Assembly (NCBI RefSeq): GCF_932294415.1
Contig: NC_065545.1
Span: 42,942,327 to 43,006,326, forward strand
DNA: 64,000 bases
Direction of reading: 5' to 3'
Origin: Quercus robur
Taxonomy: Eukaryota > Streptophyta > Magnoliopsida > Fagales > Fagaceae
In this document: in pieces, positions 1-11,920 of the stretch
Position numbering within the stretch: the first letter of the stretch is position 1
Layout: each line of letters starts with the position of its first letter
Position numbers and translations under genes: made by a program
The notes under the pieces: model-generated
The model's database searches: none
The model's input: only the letters and a program-made list of their open reading frames with translations
What the model was told of the DNA's origin: nothing

Positions 1-384
1 AAACAAAAACAAAAACAAAACAAAGAAGGCCGGTCAGTTTCATTTTATCGATAGCAATTGTCAATTAAATATTTTGTCCGATATATCATATATTAAGTAT
101 TAACTACTCGTATATGGAGAAATAAATTTCAAAGGGAATACGGTCCCGTAATTAGTAAGAACTAAGAACAACAGTGGCTCGAACATTTCATTTTCGCTTG
201 CTTAATAATTTTGATATTTTTTTTATTTTTTTTCTAAAAGTTTGGGTGCGGTAGTTTAACATGGTTGGTACTTTGGTGGGGTAACGTATAATTACAATTT
301 AATGATTACTTTGTCTTCAAAATTAAGGTACTTTTCTTTTCTTCTTTTTTTCTTTTGTTTTTTTAAGAATAGGTACTTTTCTAA
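1..384. repeat. Left copy of a diverged direct repeat (partner near 54.8-55.2 kb)
   Basis: Non-coding, AT-rich. It aligns by eye, in order and in the same orientation, with about 54825-55217. Shared landmarks are GCCGGTCAGTTTCA near the start, a GGAG-AATAAATTT block, AACATTTCA, AGTTTAACATGGTT, and ACTTTGTCTTCAAAA followed by AAGGTACTTTTCT near the end. No open frame or RNA gene is recognised. Confidence 0.55.
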
Positions 385-1212
385 TTCTTCTTAAAAAAAA
401 AAAAAAAGTATTTTTCCAAGGCTGGTTTTATGTAAAATATTTTACATGTAAAGGAAAATATTTGCAAGTGAAAATATTTTCAATTGTTTATTTGCATTGT
501 GGAAAATACATCGAAAAACTATTTCCTATGTTTTGTTTTGCAACCTATTTCCATAAACCCAACCACCATAAACCCAGCCACCATCAACCACCACATAACC
601 AATTAATCTGAAAAAATTATAATCAAAATCAAAACCCATTAACCAAAACCCACAACCCACCACCATTGAAACTCACAAACCACCCCAACCACAGATTCAC
701 CACCCTCAATCTACCGGCCACCATCAACGCTAGAACTCAACCCCAACCCACCACCATTGAAACCCACAAATCACCCCAACCACTGATCCTCCAAAACCCA
801 AGAACAAATATTATTTACAATCAAACAAAAAAAAGAAAAAGAAATCCAAAGGGGGCAGTGATGGCGTGGGTGGAGGGCAGGTTGAGGCAACGAGATCATT
901 GGGGGAGGAAAATGGAGAAAGATGGAGGCAGAGGGAGGAAGAAGGAAAACGAGGTAGGAAGAGAGAGGAAGATCGGCGATGAGAGACATAGCCACAGATT
1001 GGCATTCAGGTGATATCTCTCTCTCTCTCTAAGAAGTTGAAAATGGTTTGAATGTAAAATAGAAGTGTAATCTATTTTACACTAAAAGGCCATTAATTTA
1101 ATAGTCAAAGAATCTAATTTTTGGTTTGATTGAATTTTCTAATCATCCCAAACATCAAGCATGGTGTAAAATGTTTTTCCAATTTCCTTTATAGCCAAAA
1201 CAAACATAGCCT
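385..1212. mobile_element. Probable non-autonomous DNA element, absent from the paralogous copy
   Basis: In the copy near 55.2 kb, the AAGGTACTTTTCT block is followed at once by an AATTAATTACTATT block. Here the two are separated by about 830 bp. The insert begins near AAGGCTGGTTTTATGTAAAA and ends near TTATAGCCAAAACAAACATAGCCT, which are partly inverted (AGGCT...GTAAAAT at both ends). The interior is CCAACCACC-rich, then GA-rich. The 115-codon open frame at 666-1013 is low-complexity and shows no domain. Exact ends and the target duplication were not resolved. Confidence 0.4.
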
Positions 1213-2485
1213 AAATATTAACTACTATTTTATATATATATATATAGATTGAAAAATGAGGTTTTTATTTATTTAGGTGAACTGTTTATAGTTATAAAGA
1301 AAAATGGGGCAAACTGTTTATATACATACATTAAGGTACTCTCGTGGGATGCCTATATACATTAAGTCCTATATGTAACAGTGTTACACAAAATAGGGAC
1401 AATTATCTCTTATTCTTTTTTTCTTTTCTTTTTTTGTTGCATTGCTCTCTTGTTCACAACCCTTTTTGGTAGTTTATTTGCGCAACTATTGCCTTTACAT
1501 TAGAAATGCTTTAGGAGGATGGTTCAATAATAAGTCATTAAACTCCTGCAATCAGAAACCAAAATAGCAATATCTAGTGCAAATACACTATTAGATGTTA
1601 ACTGATTATTAAGCACTATCTGTGAATCAATTTCCAAATTATAACCTAATTGCCATGCTAGCTAGATTAATTCCATATTAGATAATCCTAAGTTTAGCTA
1701 GGTAATTTGTTGCAATATCAATATTAATGGATAATCTTTTTATCCAGTGGCCATTGCTATTTCTAATGATCCCACTGCCTTTGAATTTACCTAGGTTTCC
1801 TATTACATTATAGACACTTCATTTTGTATCCTTTACGACTCTAACACTCGTTCCCTAATGACTACATCACTAGAGGGCCTATACTGAGGTAGGGCTTTGC
1901 CAAGGAAACTATTTCACTAGAAACAACTTTCAATGCATTAAAACTTGCCTAAAACCCTAATCTTGCATACACAAAAACCCTAATCTTACATACACAAGAC
2001 GAGCACCCAATGAATGCAACCTTAGTGCTGTGTATGTAGATACACAAGCTTGCATATGCATGTTAGAGATGGTAGAGCTCTATAAGAAAATTTTCTTTTA
2101 TGGAAATTCATGCAAAGTTGATCCCATATCACTTGTGAGGCACCCCTTTTTGAGCACTAGGCTCATTTTTCAAAACACACCGAAATCACTAAAAAAGTAG
2201 TGGTTTAAAGAGAGTTTTCATTTTTTTTTTATATATAAATAAACCTTCTAGTCAATTTTCTTGTCTAAGCCTCTAGTTAAATGTTTACTAACATACTGGA
2301 TTTTGTGGGTTCTTGTTTTGTTAGATTGACCAAGAGGAGTGGTCAAATCAGTCATTGGATTTCTCTAGGTAGTATTCTCTTTCTTTTCTTTTATTTATTT
2401 TTGTTTATTTTATATTTTAATTTCTATTTTCGTAGTTTAAGTTAGTTGTTTTATTGCTTTCTAGTTTAGTAGCATGCTTAGGATA
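1213..2485. other. Intergenic DNA, no gene seen
   Basis: AT-rich sequence with a short (TA)n tract near 1231-1245 and many stops in every frame. No domain, RNA gene or element end is recognised. Confidence 0.5.
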
Positions 2486-5185
2486 AGGGTTTTTGGATTG
2501 GGTTGTTTTGAGTTATATAACTTAAAACTCATAACTCAAAACTCAAAATTCGTGGGACCCATTGAGTGAAATTTTTTTTGGCTTTGTTTTCATTCTTTGT
2601 TTCCAAAACTTGTTTCTCAAAATTTTGAGATATGAGAATGAAAATTGAGAATAGGTTTACAGGTGTTTTCAGTTTTTAAAAACTGAGTTTGATGGCATTT
2701 TGGTTATTAATTTCAACTGTGTGGGGCCCCATGCAGTGAGTAGTCACATCACCTTCAGACTGTTGGAACTCTCTCTTCCTTTGGCTTATCCTGGCTTATC
2801 AATGAGTTTTACATTACCTTTTTCCTCAGTTTTCGCAAATTTTTTTTCCATTTAACTTTATTATTAGAAGAATTTTGTTATTTGACAAGTTATGAAAGTA
2901 TGTGGAAAACTAGCATCTTGAGTTTTTAAAACTCGAGTTCAATAGCAAATCGAGTTTTAAAAACTCGAGTTCTAGAATTCTAATTGAGTCACATGGATAA
3001 AAATTCCACGTGGAACTCGAGTCTTAGAGACTCGAGTTCCAATGGAGAAGGAGTAAAAAAAGAAGAAGAAGAAGACCTGAACAAAATGGGTATAAAGCTA
3101 GGGGCATAACAATAAGAAATCTGGCCACCCTTTGCCGTTAACCCCACAACCATAACCCATCAACTTCCCATCACTGAAGATCACATTTGTTGTTGTCGTC
3201 CATCACCAATCCCTCATTCCAACTCCGACAACCACAACGAACCCAGGTTCGCTAGGCTAGAGGCGTCGACTAGCTCCAACGACTGCTTCATGGGTCTCGC
3301 GACATTGTTCCGTCGTTGCCTGACCACAATTCCATCATGGTTCTAGTCGGCTTCCATTGGCAACCCACAGACACCCTTTTTAGCCACCAACCGTAGCTCT
3401 GACCACCATGCCTCCATCGGATTTTCTTTCTTGGTTACCAATATGCTCTTCTAAGGTTCAACTCCTTGTCTTTGGTCTAACATGTCTTGATTCTCAATGT
3501 GGGTAAGTGTGGGTAATCCTTGCCGGAACCCCTTTTTGTTGATTTGGTCTTTTTTTTTTTCTTGGATCCTGATGTTATTTATGTTACTGAGGTATCTTTT
3601 TTTTTGGATTTTTTGAAGTGGCTATGGTGAATGGTTGTTGGAATTGCCGGAACCCCTTTCTTTCTTCTGGGTTTTCTTCTTTTTCTGGGTTTGAAGTATT
3701 TTGTTCTGTGTATTTTGAAATCAAGTGTAAAAGACTCAAGATCTATGTGGCAAAAGTCTGCCCAAATCAGCAAATAGGAAGTGAGTTTTTAAAACTCGAA
3801 TTTTTTATGGAACTCAAGTTTTAGAAACTCGAGATGCTAATTTGCAAACATCTTTTTTACCCTTGCTAACTTACTATATTTTATCCTTTTACTGTGCTAG
3901 TCTGCAAATATCCCCCAGTTTTTGCTCTCTTCCTTCATATGCCATTACTCCAAATCCAACTTCCCCATTCACTCATCTCACCCACCTCTCTGAACAAACA
4001 TTCACTTCCTTTAATTTTTCTTTTCCTAGCTTTTATATCAAACACCAGTGGTTCAGTTCATCATAATCTCACGAGTGAAAAAATCTTTTGAGAGAAGAAC
4101 CCATCCTAGCGAAGACCCAGCACCACCAACAAGCCTATCTCTCACCAGCACTGAAATCGGTCAGTTCATCAGCTCCGAACTCTGCCTAGGTGACCATGTT
4201 TTCTCTCTCTCCCTCTATAAACCCAGCGTGCACTGTTTTGTATTTCTCTAAATTTGAGTGTTTGTATTTCAACGTTTTTGTTCAGGTGCTGTGTTTTGCT
4301 TTTATTTGTGTTTCAATGTTTTGAAACTTTTTCTCTAAACATTGATGGGTTTTATAAAATAATGAAATTTGTGTCTGATGGGTTTTGTAAAATATTCGGC
4401 GTTGTGTGTGATGAAATGTGGACTTCCAAACTTTGATTTGGGGATATGTTATGGGTTTTTGTATGGTTCAACACTAGTTATTAGGGATACCTATTACATT
4501 GTTAAGATGGATGATCCATTGGTTGATTTTCGAGTTCTTTGGGGGCAGAGTAAGAAGGGAAAAATTAGACACAATAGAGGCCTAGAGTTGAAAAGGAAAG
4601 CCCAAACCCGTGGGGTTTGGGGAGTACTACATACGCACTACCTTGAAGAAACGGAGAAAGGGGTTTGATGGAGATGGGTTTCAACCAAAATTTGGGTATT
4701 TAGGGGTTCTTTCGGGATAGAGGAAGAAGAGAAGATCTCGTACACCATAGCCTATAAATTAGAGAAGGAAAAGGAACTCACTAGCACCGAAATCTTGTTG
4801 GGTATTTGTAGGCGATGGGTCTTAGGGACATGGAGGCGGAAGCGTAGAGAAGGAAAAAGGAAAATGAACTCACCATGTTCTTTGTTCCAACATTCGGCGT
4901 GTGTGTGTGGAGATAAGGAAGGCAAAACAATATTTTGGGTGAAAGGAGAAAGAACAGGTCACGCGCGAGAGACAACTGCCCTTCTGACCTATGCAGGTTG
5001 TGGGCTCCACCAAAAAGTGAAAAAGTTGAGTGCTGAGCATAGATACACGGTTTTGAGATATTGAGCCAAACAAGAATTTTTAGTTTTGGGTTTTTACTTT
5101 TTAGCTAAGATAGTGTTTTGAGATATGAGTGATGAGTTTGAGTTAAGATTTTTGAGTTATGAGATACTCCCAATCCAAACACCTT
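2486..5185. mobile_element. Probable 2.7-kb TIR transposon, non-autonomous (hAT-like layout)
   Basis: The ends are imperfect inverted repeats of about 17 bp: AGGGTTTTTGGATTGGG on the left and the complement of AAGGTGTTTGGATTGGG on the right. Just inside both ends are clustered ATAACTCAAAA/TTTTGAGTTAT motifs, and subterminal repeats of this kind are usual in hAT elements. The interior has several XhoI-type palindromes (CTCGAG within A/T arms) and CT/CA-rich stretches that could be captured exon-like DNA, but no transposase frame. I found no clear 8-bp target duplication, so the superfamily is a guess. Confidence 0.45.
2917..3036. repeat. Cluster of AAAACTCGAGTT palindromes
   Basis: Several copies of TTTTAAAACTCGAGTT-like palindromes occur within 120 bp, with a further pair near 3782-3833. 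The shared core is ACTCGAGT flanked by A/T runs. They lie inside the 2486-5185 element and are probably its internal repeats. Confidence 0.6.
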
Positions 5186-5801
5186 AGTTCTTGGGTTACT
5201 AGGTTGGGTTGCCTACACAAGATCAAACATAGGTACACAACTCCACAAGCCCGTGTACGCATGAGTTATGCATGCATACATAACTCACCTATAATGAAAA
5301 ATTAAAAAAAAAAAAAATATCCAAGATTCATTCCCTCACTTATAAAACAAACATAAACAAATATGGAAAAAGGTTTTTCCAAACTAATTTAAGAAAAATC
5401 TTTCAAGCACTTTTTATATCTTTTTATTATATATGAATTTGGAAGAGTTGGGCTCCCCTCCAATTTAAACTCTTCCTTTTTCTCCTGTTTTTATTTTGAT
5501 GAATGACACTTGGCAAGCAAAAAATAAAAACATCACCAATAGTATGACAGAAGCCCAGTAGTTAAAAAAAAGCTAAGTCCTCTTCTGGCAACATCACCGC
5601 TACCGCTAGAGTATGAAAAAAGTCTATCCCACCATAAAGTCTGTACCATCACATACCCAAAAAATATCACGAACAGACTGAAGGATCAATGGTGCCATAA
5701 ACGAGAATTTTCAAATCTCTCACACAGTTACATAGACACAACTGACATATAAAAACAAAACGACAGCGTTTATTATCATAGAAAATTCCGAAGGCAAATT
5801 T
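5186..5801 (+). promoter_or_regulatory. Upstream region of the first reductase copy
   Basis: Non-coding DNA between the transposon end and the ATG at 5802. A TATA-like TATAAAAA lies at 5748-5755, 54 bp before the ATG, which would leave a very short leader. A similar CATAAAAAC lies at the same relative place before the second copy, which supports it as the core promoter. Confidence 0.45.
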
Positions 5802-8800
5802 ATGAGTGGAGCAGAGTCGAAGGTGGTGTGTGTTACCGGAGCATCCGGTTACATAGCTTCATGGCTGGTCAAGCTCTTGCTTCAACATGGCTGGTACACT
5901 GTCAAGGCCACAGTTCGTGACCCAAGTCAGTACTCAATACTCTCATTTCACAACTTTGATTTTCTTTGCAAATTACACATGGGGTCTTCATTCGTAAGTT
6001 CATAACCAATGTTTTTTGCTTTTATTCACTGAGAACCCACGTTAGTTCTTGACTAATATGATGGCATATTGGTAAGGTGCTTGAGTTTCTTGGAAGAAAA
6101 TGCTATAATTTTTGTTCAAGTAGTTGAATATTTATATATTTTTCTTTATTGGGTCAAGTTCCAACATTTGAAGAGAGTGAAAAGCTTCTTCATATATGAG
6201 AAAGCAATAATTTTCTTTTTATGGGATTTAAGGGGTTTTTTATTTATTTATTTATTTTTTTATTTTATCTTTAATGTGTTACGGTAATCATGTTTGAATT
6301 ATATATCAAGAAGGTAAATTTTGCTTGAATTTTGTTCAAAACATAAATTTAAAGAATTGTGTGGAAAATCTAGTGCTTACTTGAATCAAATTAATGATCA
6401 GTCTGATTGATTGCGTTTAGTGAGACTATATGTTTCACTTTTGAGATTAATACTTGAATACTTTTTGTGTATATCATAATTTTGATACTCGAGAAGGAAG
6501 ATGAACTCCTAAAAGTATAGTTTTTGAAAAGATACTGTATAAATAGTTTATGGATTATGCTTTAAATGTGTTCTACAGATGATCCGAAGAAGACGGAGCA
6601 CTTGCTTGCACTAGATGGATCTTTTGATTCTGTTGTTGATGGATGTGAGGGCGTTTTTCATACGGCATCTCCTTTTTATCACAAAGTCACGGATCCCCAG
6701 GTACATTCTTTTTCACTTAAATTAGATATTGCAAATTTTATGTAGTATGTCAGCAATGTTTCAAAGGATGACTAGTTTTTGATATTGCTTGGTTGTTTAC
6801 CAAATGTAGATGAAATTTCATGTCTTGTAATCGAGTAAAGTAGTCAATATGCTATATAATTGAAATTCCCTAGTTTTTCTTGGCGAACTTTATCCTTTGA
6901 TGCTTTTCACATGTTCTGAACTGCTCATTGATTAAAAATGTAAAAGTCTGTGTGGATACTGTCAAATTAACTTTCAATTCGCTTGTGCATGTGTTGACTT
7001 ACCCAATTCATATGAGATTTTTTTTTTTTTTTTTTTTTTTTAATTCTTTTCAGGCAGAACTAATTGACCCAGCATTAAGGGAACACTTAATGTTCTTAGA
7101 TCATGTGCCAAAGTTCAATCTATTAAGAGAGTGGTTATAACATCCTCAATGGCAGCAGCTGCATTCAATGGAAAACCTCTTGCTCCTGATTTTGTAATTG
7201 ACGAGGCTTGGTTTTCAAATGCTGCTGTGTGTGAGAAATCAAAGGTGCATACATGTGCTACTTTCTCATTAAATGTTCTTTCCTTTCCAAGTTTTTAATG
7301 AATGCTACATATGAGGATTTCTCTGGTTTTGCAATGGAGCATGGATCACATTAGATCGATTGCATTCAACCTCTTTCTTTCTTTTGCTATCCTTTTTCCC
7401 TTGGATGGTTTGTCTCCTGTTGTACAATATGGATGTAGCCTTCTCAAGTGAGTGCATTCCTGTTCAGCCTTCACATCCCATTTAATATCATTTGAAAATT
7501 AAAGACATCATAAAAGTTATATTATGCATTCAAGTGTTGCTTATGGCTCTGTAGAACAATTTGTATTCCCTTAAATGTAATTGAAGCATTGCTAATCTAT
7601 GTAACTACTATATTTAAATATGTAAGTCCACTAATAAGTTGCTCTCTGAGCTGGATCTAAGTTTTGGCTATGTAACATCTTCAATCAAATATTGATTTTT
7701 AAATAAGTTTCCTCTCTATTCCTTCCTCAGCAATTGATATGATAAAAGTAAAGCAGTGGAACATACTTCAAGTTTAGATATATATCATTAACAAACAACT
7801 TTCTTGTTTTGTTTTTAGAGGGGGGATGAATGGAAAGATGCAGTCAACACTAAGCTTCATATATGCAGTAGCTAATATACTTTTGGGATTATTATTATTA
7901 TTTTCGTTTTGCTGTGTAACATATATTCTCTATTAATAGCAGTCTTGGATATGAGTTTAAATTAATTTTATTGCAGCCAAAAACATCTCTTGTTGTGTAT
8001 TCTAAAATCATTTGTTTGCATCAGCTTTGGTATATGCTTTCAAAGACCTTAGCTGAGGAGGCTGCTTGGAAATTTGCAAAAGAGAATGCAATTGACATGG
8101 TAGCAATAAATCCTGGGCTGGTGATTGGTCCTTTCTTACAGCCAACTCTTAATTCAAGTGTGGAGGCATTTCTAAAGCTTGTAAATGGTACTCTTTAGCT
8201 TTAGCTGATGTGGTTAATTTATCTTTCTATTGAATAGTAACACATTCTTAATTTAAGAATTAATTCTATTGAAGAACCTGCCAATGGTCTTTAACAAATG
8301 GAATTTCCAACATTATAAATAAGGGGCTCTCATAAGGGTTGGAGAGTGTGGGCATGGGTTGAATCTTGTGTTATATATATGTATGTGTGTGTGCGTGTGT
8401 ATAAACCTTTATTGAACAACTTGTTTTGAGGTTGAATATGCCTTACTGCTCAAACCTCCAAAGCATATAGTTTTGCTTAGGCTAACTTTGTTTTTCCTAT
8501 CTAAAGAAGTGTGTGACAAAAAATCCAAGGTCATTTATCACCAGCAGTTAATTTAAGCTGTTCAACAAGGAGATATTATAACAACGATATGGCTAAATAT
8601 TTATGTATAATTTAGGTGTATGGACCAAATCATAATTCTTTCATTTATGCCTGCATCAGGTTTATGAACCAAATCTAATTCTTTCTCCAGTCACTTAACA
8701 TTCAGTAACTACTCACCTGAAATGAAAATCCAGCTTTAATCTGTTATTACTTATACAGATTTAATTTTTAAGTATGTTGTGGATTTATTTTCCTTGTCAT

Positions 8801-11800
8801 TTCATCATATATTTGCACATTTATTTTGTTCTAATTATTTACATTTGTCATAGGTTTAAGCTTGTGTTTGGTAAGGCTATTGCAAATAGATTTTGAATTC
8901 TAGCAGAATGAATTTCAGTAAACTACATTCCTTTGAGAAATACTTTGGTATTATGCTGCTATCAACACATCATTGACTAATTAAAGCATATGGGTCAAAA
9001 TTTTAGACAGCTGTTAATTTTAGGTCAATTCAATAGATACAAATTCCAAAATTTGTCAAATTGGTTCATACCTTATCATCCCAGTTAGATTTATTTTCTT
9101 CTGAAAATTCTTTGATATGTTTATCTTGAATGACTTTCAGCTACCTTGTTTAAAAACATCACTTGGAATGACTTAATTTTCATTTGTCATTTTTGTCATC
9201 ATCATGAATTTCTTGCAATGAGCCAACAGCTAATGTGGCATTGACTTTGATTTGGACTGCTTATAAGAGAGAAAAGTCGTGGTTATTTTTAAAGAATGTA
9301 AAGGAATAGAAGGAATCTTAGTTCTAGAATAAGTTCCTTATTCATTGAGTTTCTTTTACATTGAAAGTAATCAAGTTGTAATTGCACCTCTATAATCTTT
9401 CAAATGTCTTGATTTATGCTAGACTGTGGTTCTGCCTTATTCCCTCTTCTAAGAGGCAATCTTTTGAGATGCAAGGAGTTGATGGTTTATCTTATGCAGG
9501 GGCCGAAAGATTTCCAAATATAACTTACAGATGGTTTGATGTTAGAGATGTTGCTAATGCTCATATACTAGCCTTTGAGAATCCATCAGCTAGTGGAAGA
9601 TATTGTTTAGTTGGAAGAGTAATGCACTCTTCTGAGGTTATGAAGATTTTGCATGAGCTCTTCCCTGATCTGAATCTTCCTGAAAAGTAAGCTCCATATA
9701 TATATATATATATTATTTGTAGGCCACATCTTTTTGTCTGCAACAGATGCAACAAACAATGTCTCCCCCCTCCCTTATTGGCCCAAATGATGGTTAACCT
9801 GCATTATTTGTATATTGCAAATCACATAGCCTATTGGCCCTATCTGTTTCTGTTTCCTTTGATGATATATTCCCATCCCGATTTGGAAATTATGTTTTTC
9901 TTTTAATTTTATCATTGTATATGCATATGATAATTTTAACCTCTCAAGTGTCTGAGATCCTATTCCATTTGTGCTTTTCACAGTATTTTCTGAAAATTTA
10001 AAACTAATATCTTAATACTTGATTGTTCATGGAGAGAGAGAGAGAGAGAGTCTCAATTTGGTAAAGTCTGCTGTCTATAATCCTAATGCGGTGGCCAGGA
10101 TAAACAATCTCGTGGTCTTTCATTTTGTTTCTGGTTTGGATGATATCATCCATATAAAATTTCACCTTGCATGCTCTAAAGCATGGGTGAGCTAAGCTAT
10201 TAAAGTGTATGGCATTTAGGGACACTACTATATCTTGAACACAATGAATTAGCCAAAGAACCATCCCAAAAGGGGAAAGGAATCTGCACAAGCATCGACT
10301 TGTTTCTTTTTCTCATCAACAACATAAGGTCATTAGCTTCAAAAATAAAAAAACTGAACTCCTAATCCTCTACAGTCAGCCTCAATGAGTCAATACTAAC
10401 AGTTCTATATTGTTTAATCTATATATATATATATATAAAACCGAAGCCTTTGCTGGCACCACAATTTTCCACGTCAGCACAATATTTAAAAAATAAAAAA
10501 TAAAAATAAAAACATTATAACATCTCAAAACCCTAGCAACCTTACCCTCAAAACCCTAGCAACCTTACCCCTCTCTCAAGTTAAGAAATATAAAGCCACA
10601 GTTTCTGTAAACTCTCTCTCTCCAAACGTAAATATCAAATTCAACCCCTTTAATTTCTCTTTATATTTTTGAGGCTTCTATAGAGTTATAGTGAGTTATG
10701 CTGATTTTGTTTTTTTTTTGTGTGTATAGATGGTCATAATACTCCGGTATTCTAAGAAAAGTTTGTGTTTTCGTTAATTGAAGGCCTTAGAGAGATAAGT
10801 GTTGTAGTTTGGCACAGCAATACAAAAGACGATTTCATTGGCAGCGGAAAATAATTACTTTGTCTCATATTTTTGTTTTTTGAATTGATTTTGTGTGCTT
10901 TTTAGACCCTTTTGGATCAATTTTGTTAATTGGGTGTTTTTTTTTTTTTTTTTTTTTTTATAAGGTCCAATCGGGGAAGGTTCTTTCAAAGGGTTACAAC
11001 GACCGCACTTGGTATCTGTATACTAATAGTGGGGGGTAAGTGCTATAAATTACTAACCCTTTTAAGTGTATAATCTGTTTCTAAAATTATCTATAATATT
11101 TTGTCCTCCGAAAATTTTATCTCTTTAATTTTATTATATTGTGTTTCTTAAGCTATAGACAGATTTTCTTTATTTCTTATTTTCAATAATAAATTATTTT
11201 ATTGCAATACCGGTAATTGTTTGAGAAATCCAATATGTTCATATCTCTATAGAATAGAGAATAGTAGAAGCCAATTTTATTACAACTACTTAAATTGAGT
11301 TGACTTAATTCCGTACAATTACAAAGTATAGCATGAAAGATAATGGAATTAATTGTTGTAATTTTTATTTTCTTTCCATGTTTTGAATTTCCATGTTTTT
11401 ATTGTTGATGAGAAATTAAGGCTCAGTTGCACAATATGTGTAAATTCTTCAGAAGACTATTTTAAATAGTAAGTCAATGTGTCTCTTACATTTGGGTATT
11501 AGTTAGAATTATTTTCAAATGATTGTACCAATAAAAGTGAATGTGTATAAATTTTGTTTAACTATCCCGTGCATCGCACAGGTTAGCGACTAGTTATTCA
11601 AAATGGACTGTTTTGCAATTTTCATGTTTTGAACTCAAGCATCGAAGATATCAGTTTGAATTGGGGACCATTTAATTGGATAGTCTGTTTTGTAACATAT
11701 GCCAGCTGCCACAGTAATAGAATTCCAACAAAATTTATGTATATATTTTCATTGCAGATGTGCAGATGACAAGCCTTTTGTGCCAATCTACCTGGTCTCT

Positions 11801-11920
11801 AAGGAGAGAGCAGAAAGCTTAGGACTTAACTTTACTCCTGTGGAGGTGAGTCTAAAAGATACTGTTGAAAGCTTGAAGGAGAAGAACTTCTTAAGCCTTC
11901 AGGCAAATAGTTATAAATAA
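5802..11920 (+). pseudogene. Broken cinnamoyl-CoA-reductase-like (phenylacetaldehyde-reductase-like) gene, copy 1
   Basis: Six exons match the intact copy downstream: 5802-5925, 6579-6700, 7054-7244, 8025-8187, 9500-9686 and 11758-11920, all with GT/AG borders in the same phases. The family is NAD(P)H-dependent extended SDRs that reduce aldehydes or CoA thioesters. Present are the Rossmann [10 protein letters not shown] motif, the ITSSM serine, the YxxxK pair (YMLSK) and ADVRD-type C-terminal conserved blocks. Two lesions are visible against copy 2. Exon 2 lacks 48 bp (16 residues covering the KADLLEEG strand that normally contacts the cofactor), and exon 3 lacks 1 bp near 7078, so the frame ends at TAA 7138-7140. 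A Trp codon is also inserted in exon 1 (HGWYT versus RGYT), and the C-terminus is longer than in copy 2. With a frameshift and a missing cofactor strand, a working enzyme is unlikely, although the splice sites are clean and it may still be transcribed. Confidence 0.85.
10418..11593 (+). mobile_element. Non-autonomous Helitron in intron 5 of reductase copy 1
   Basis: It starts with TC in a TCTATATATATATA tract followed by AAAACCGAAGCC, a start common in plant Helitrons. It ends with a short hairpin (CCCGTGC, loop, GCACAGG), then about 9 bp and CTAG. The flanking bases are A on the left and T on the right, as expected for insertion into an AT dinucleotide with no target duplication. It is 1,176 bp long with no Rep/helicase frame. 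The flanks resemble the corresponding intron of copy 2, where the element is absent. Confidence 0.8.

Noticed and set aside
666-1013. 115-codon open frame near the left end
   Set aside because: Low-complexity CCACC/GGAGG-derived sequence inside a probable transposon, with no domain, no promoter signal, and overlapping open frames on the other strand.
5802-11920. Reading copy 1 as a functional reductase gene
   Set aside because: The exon 3 length is 191 instead of 192 nt and the frame ends at 7140, in addition to the 48-bp loss in exon 2.
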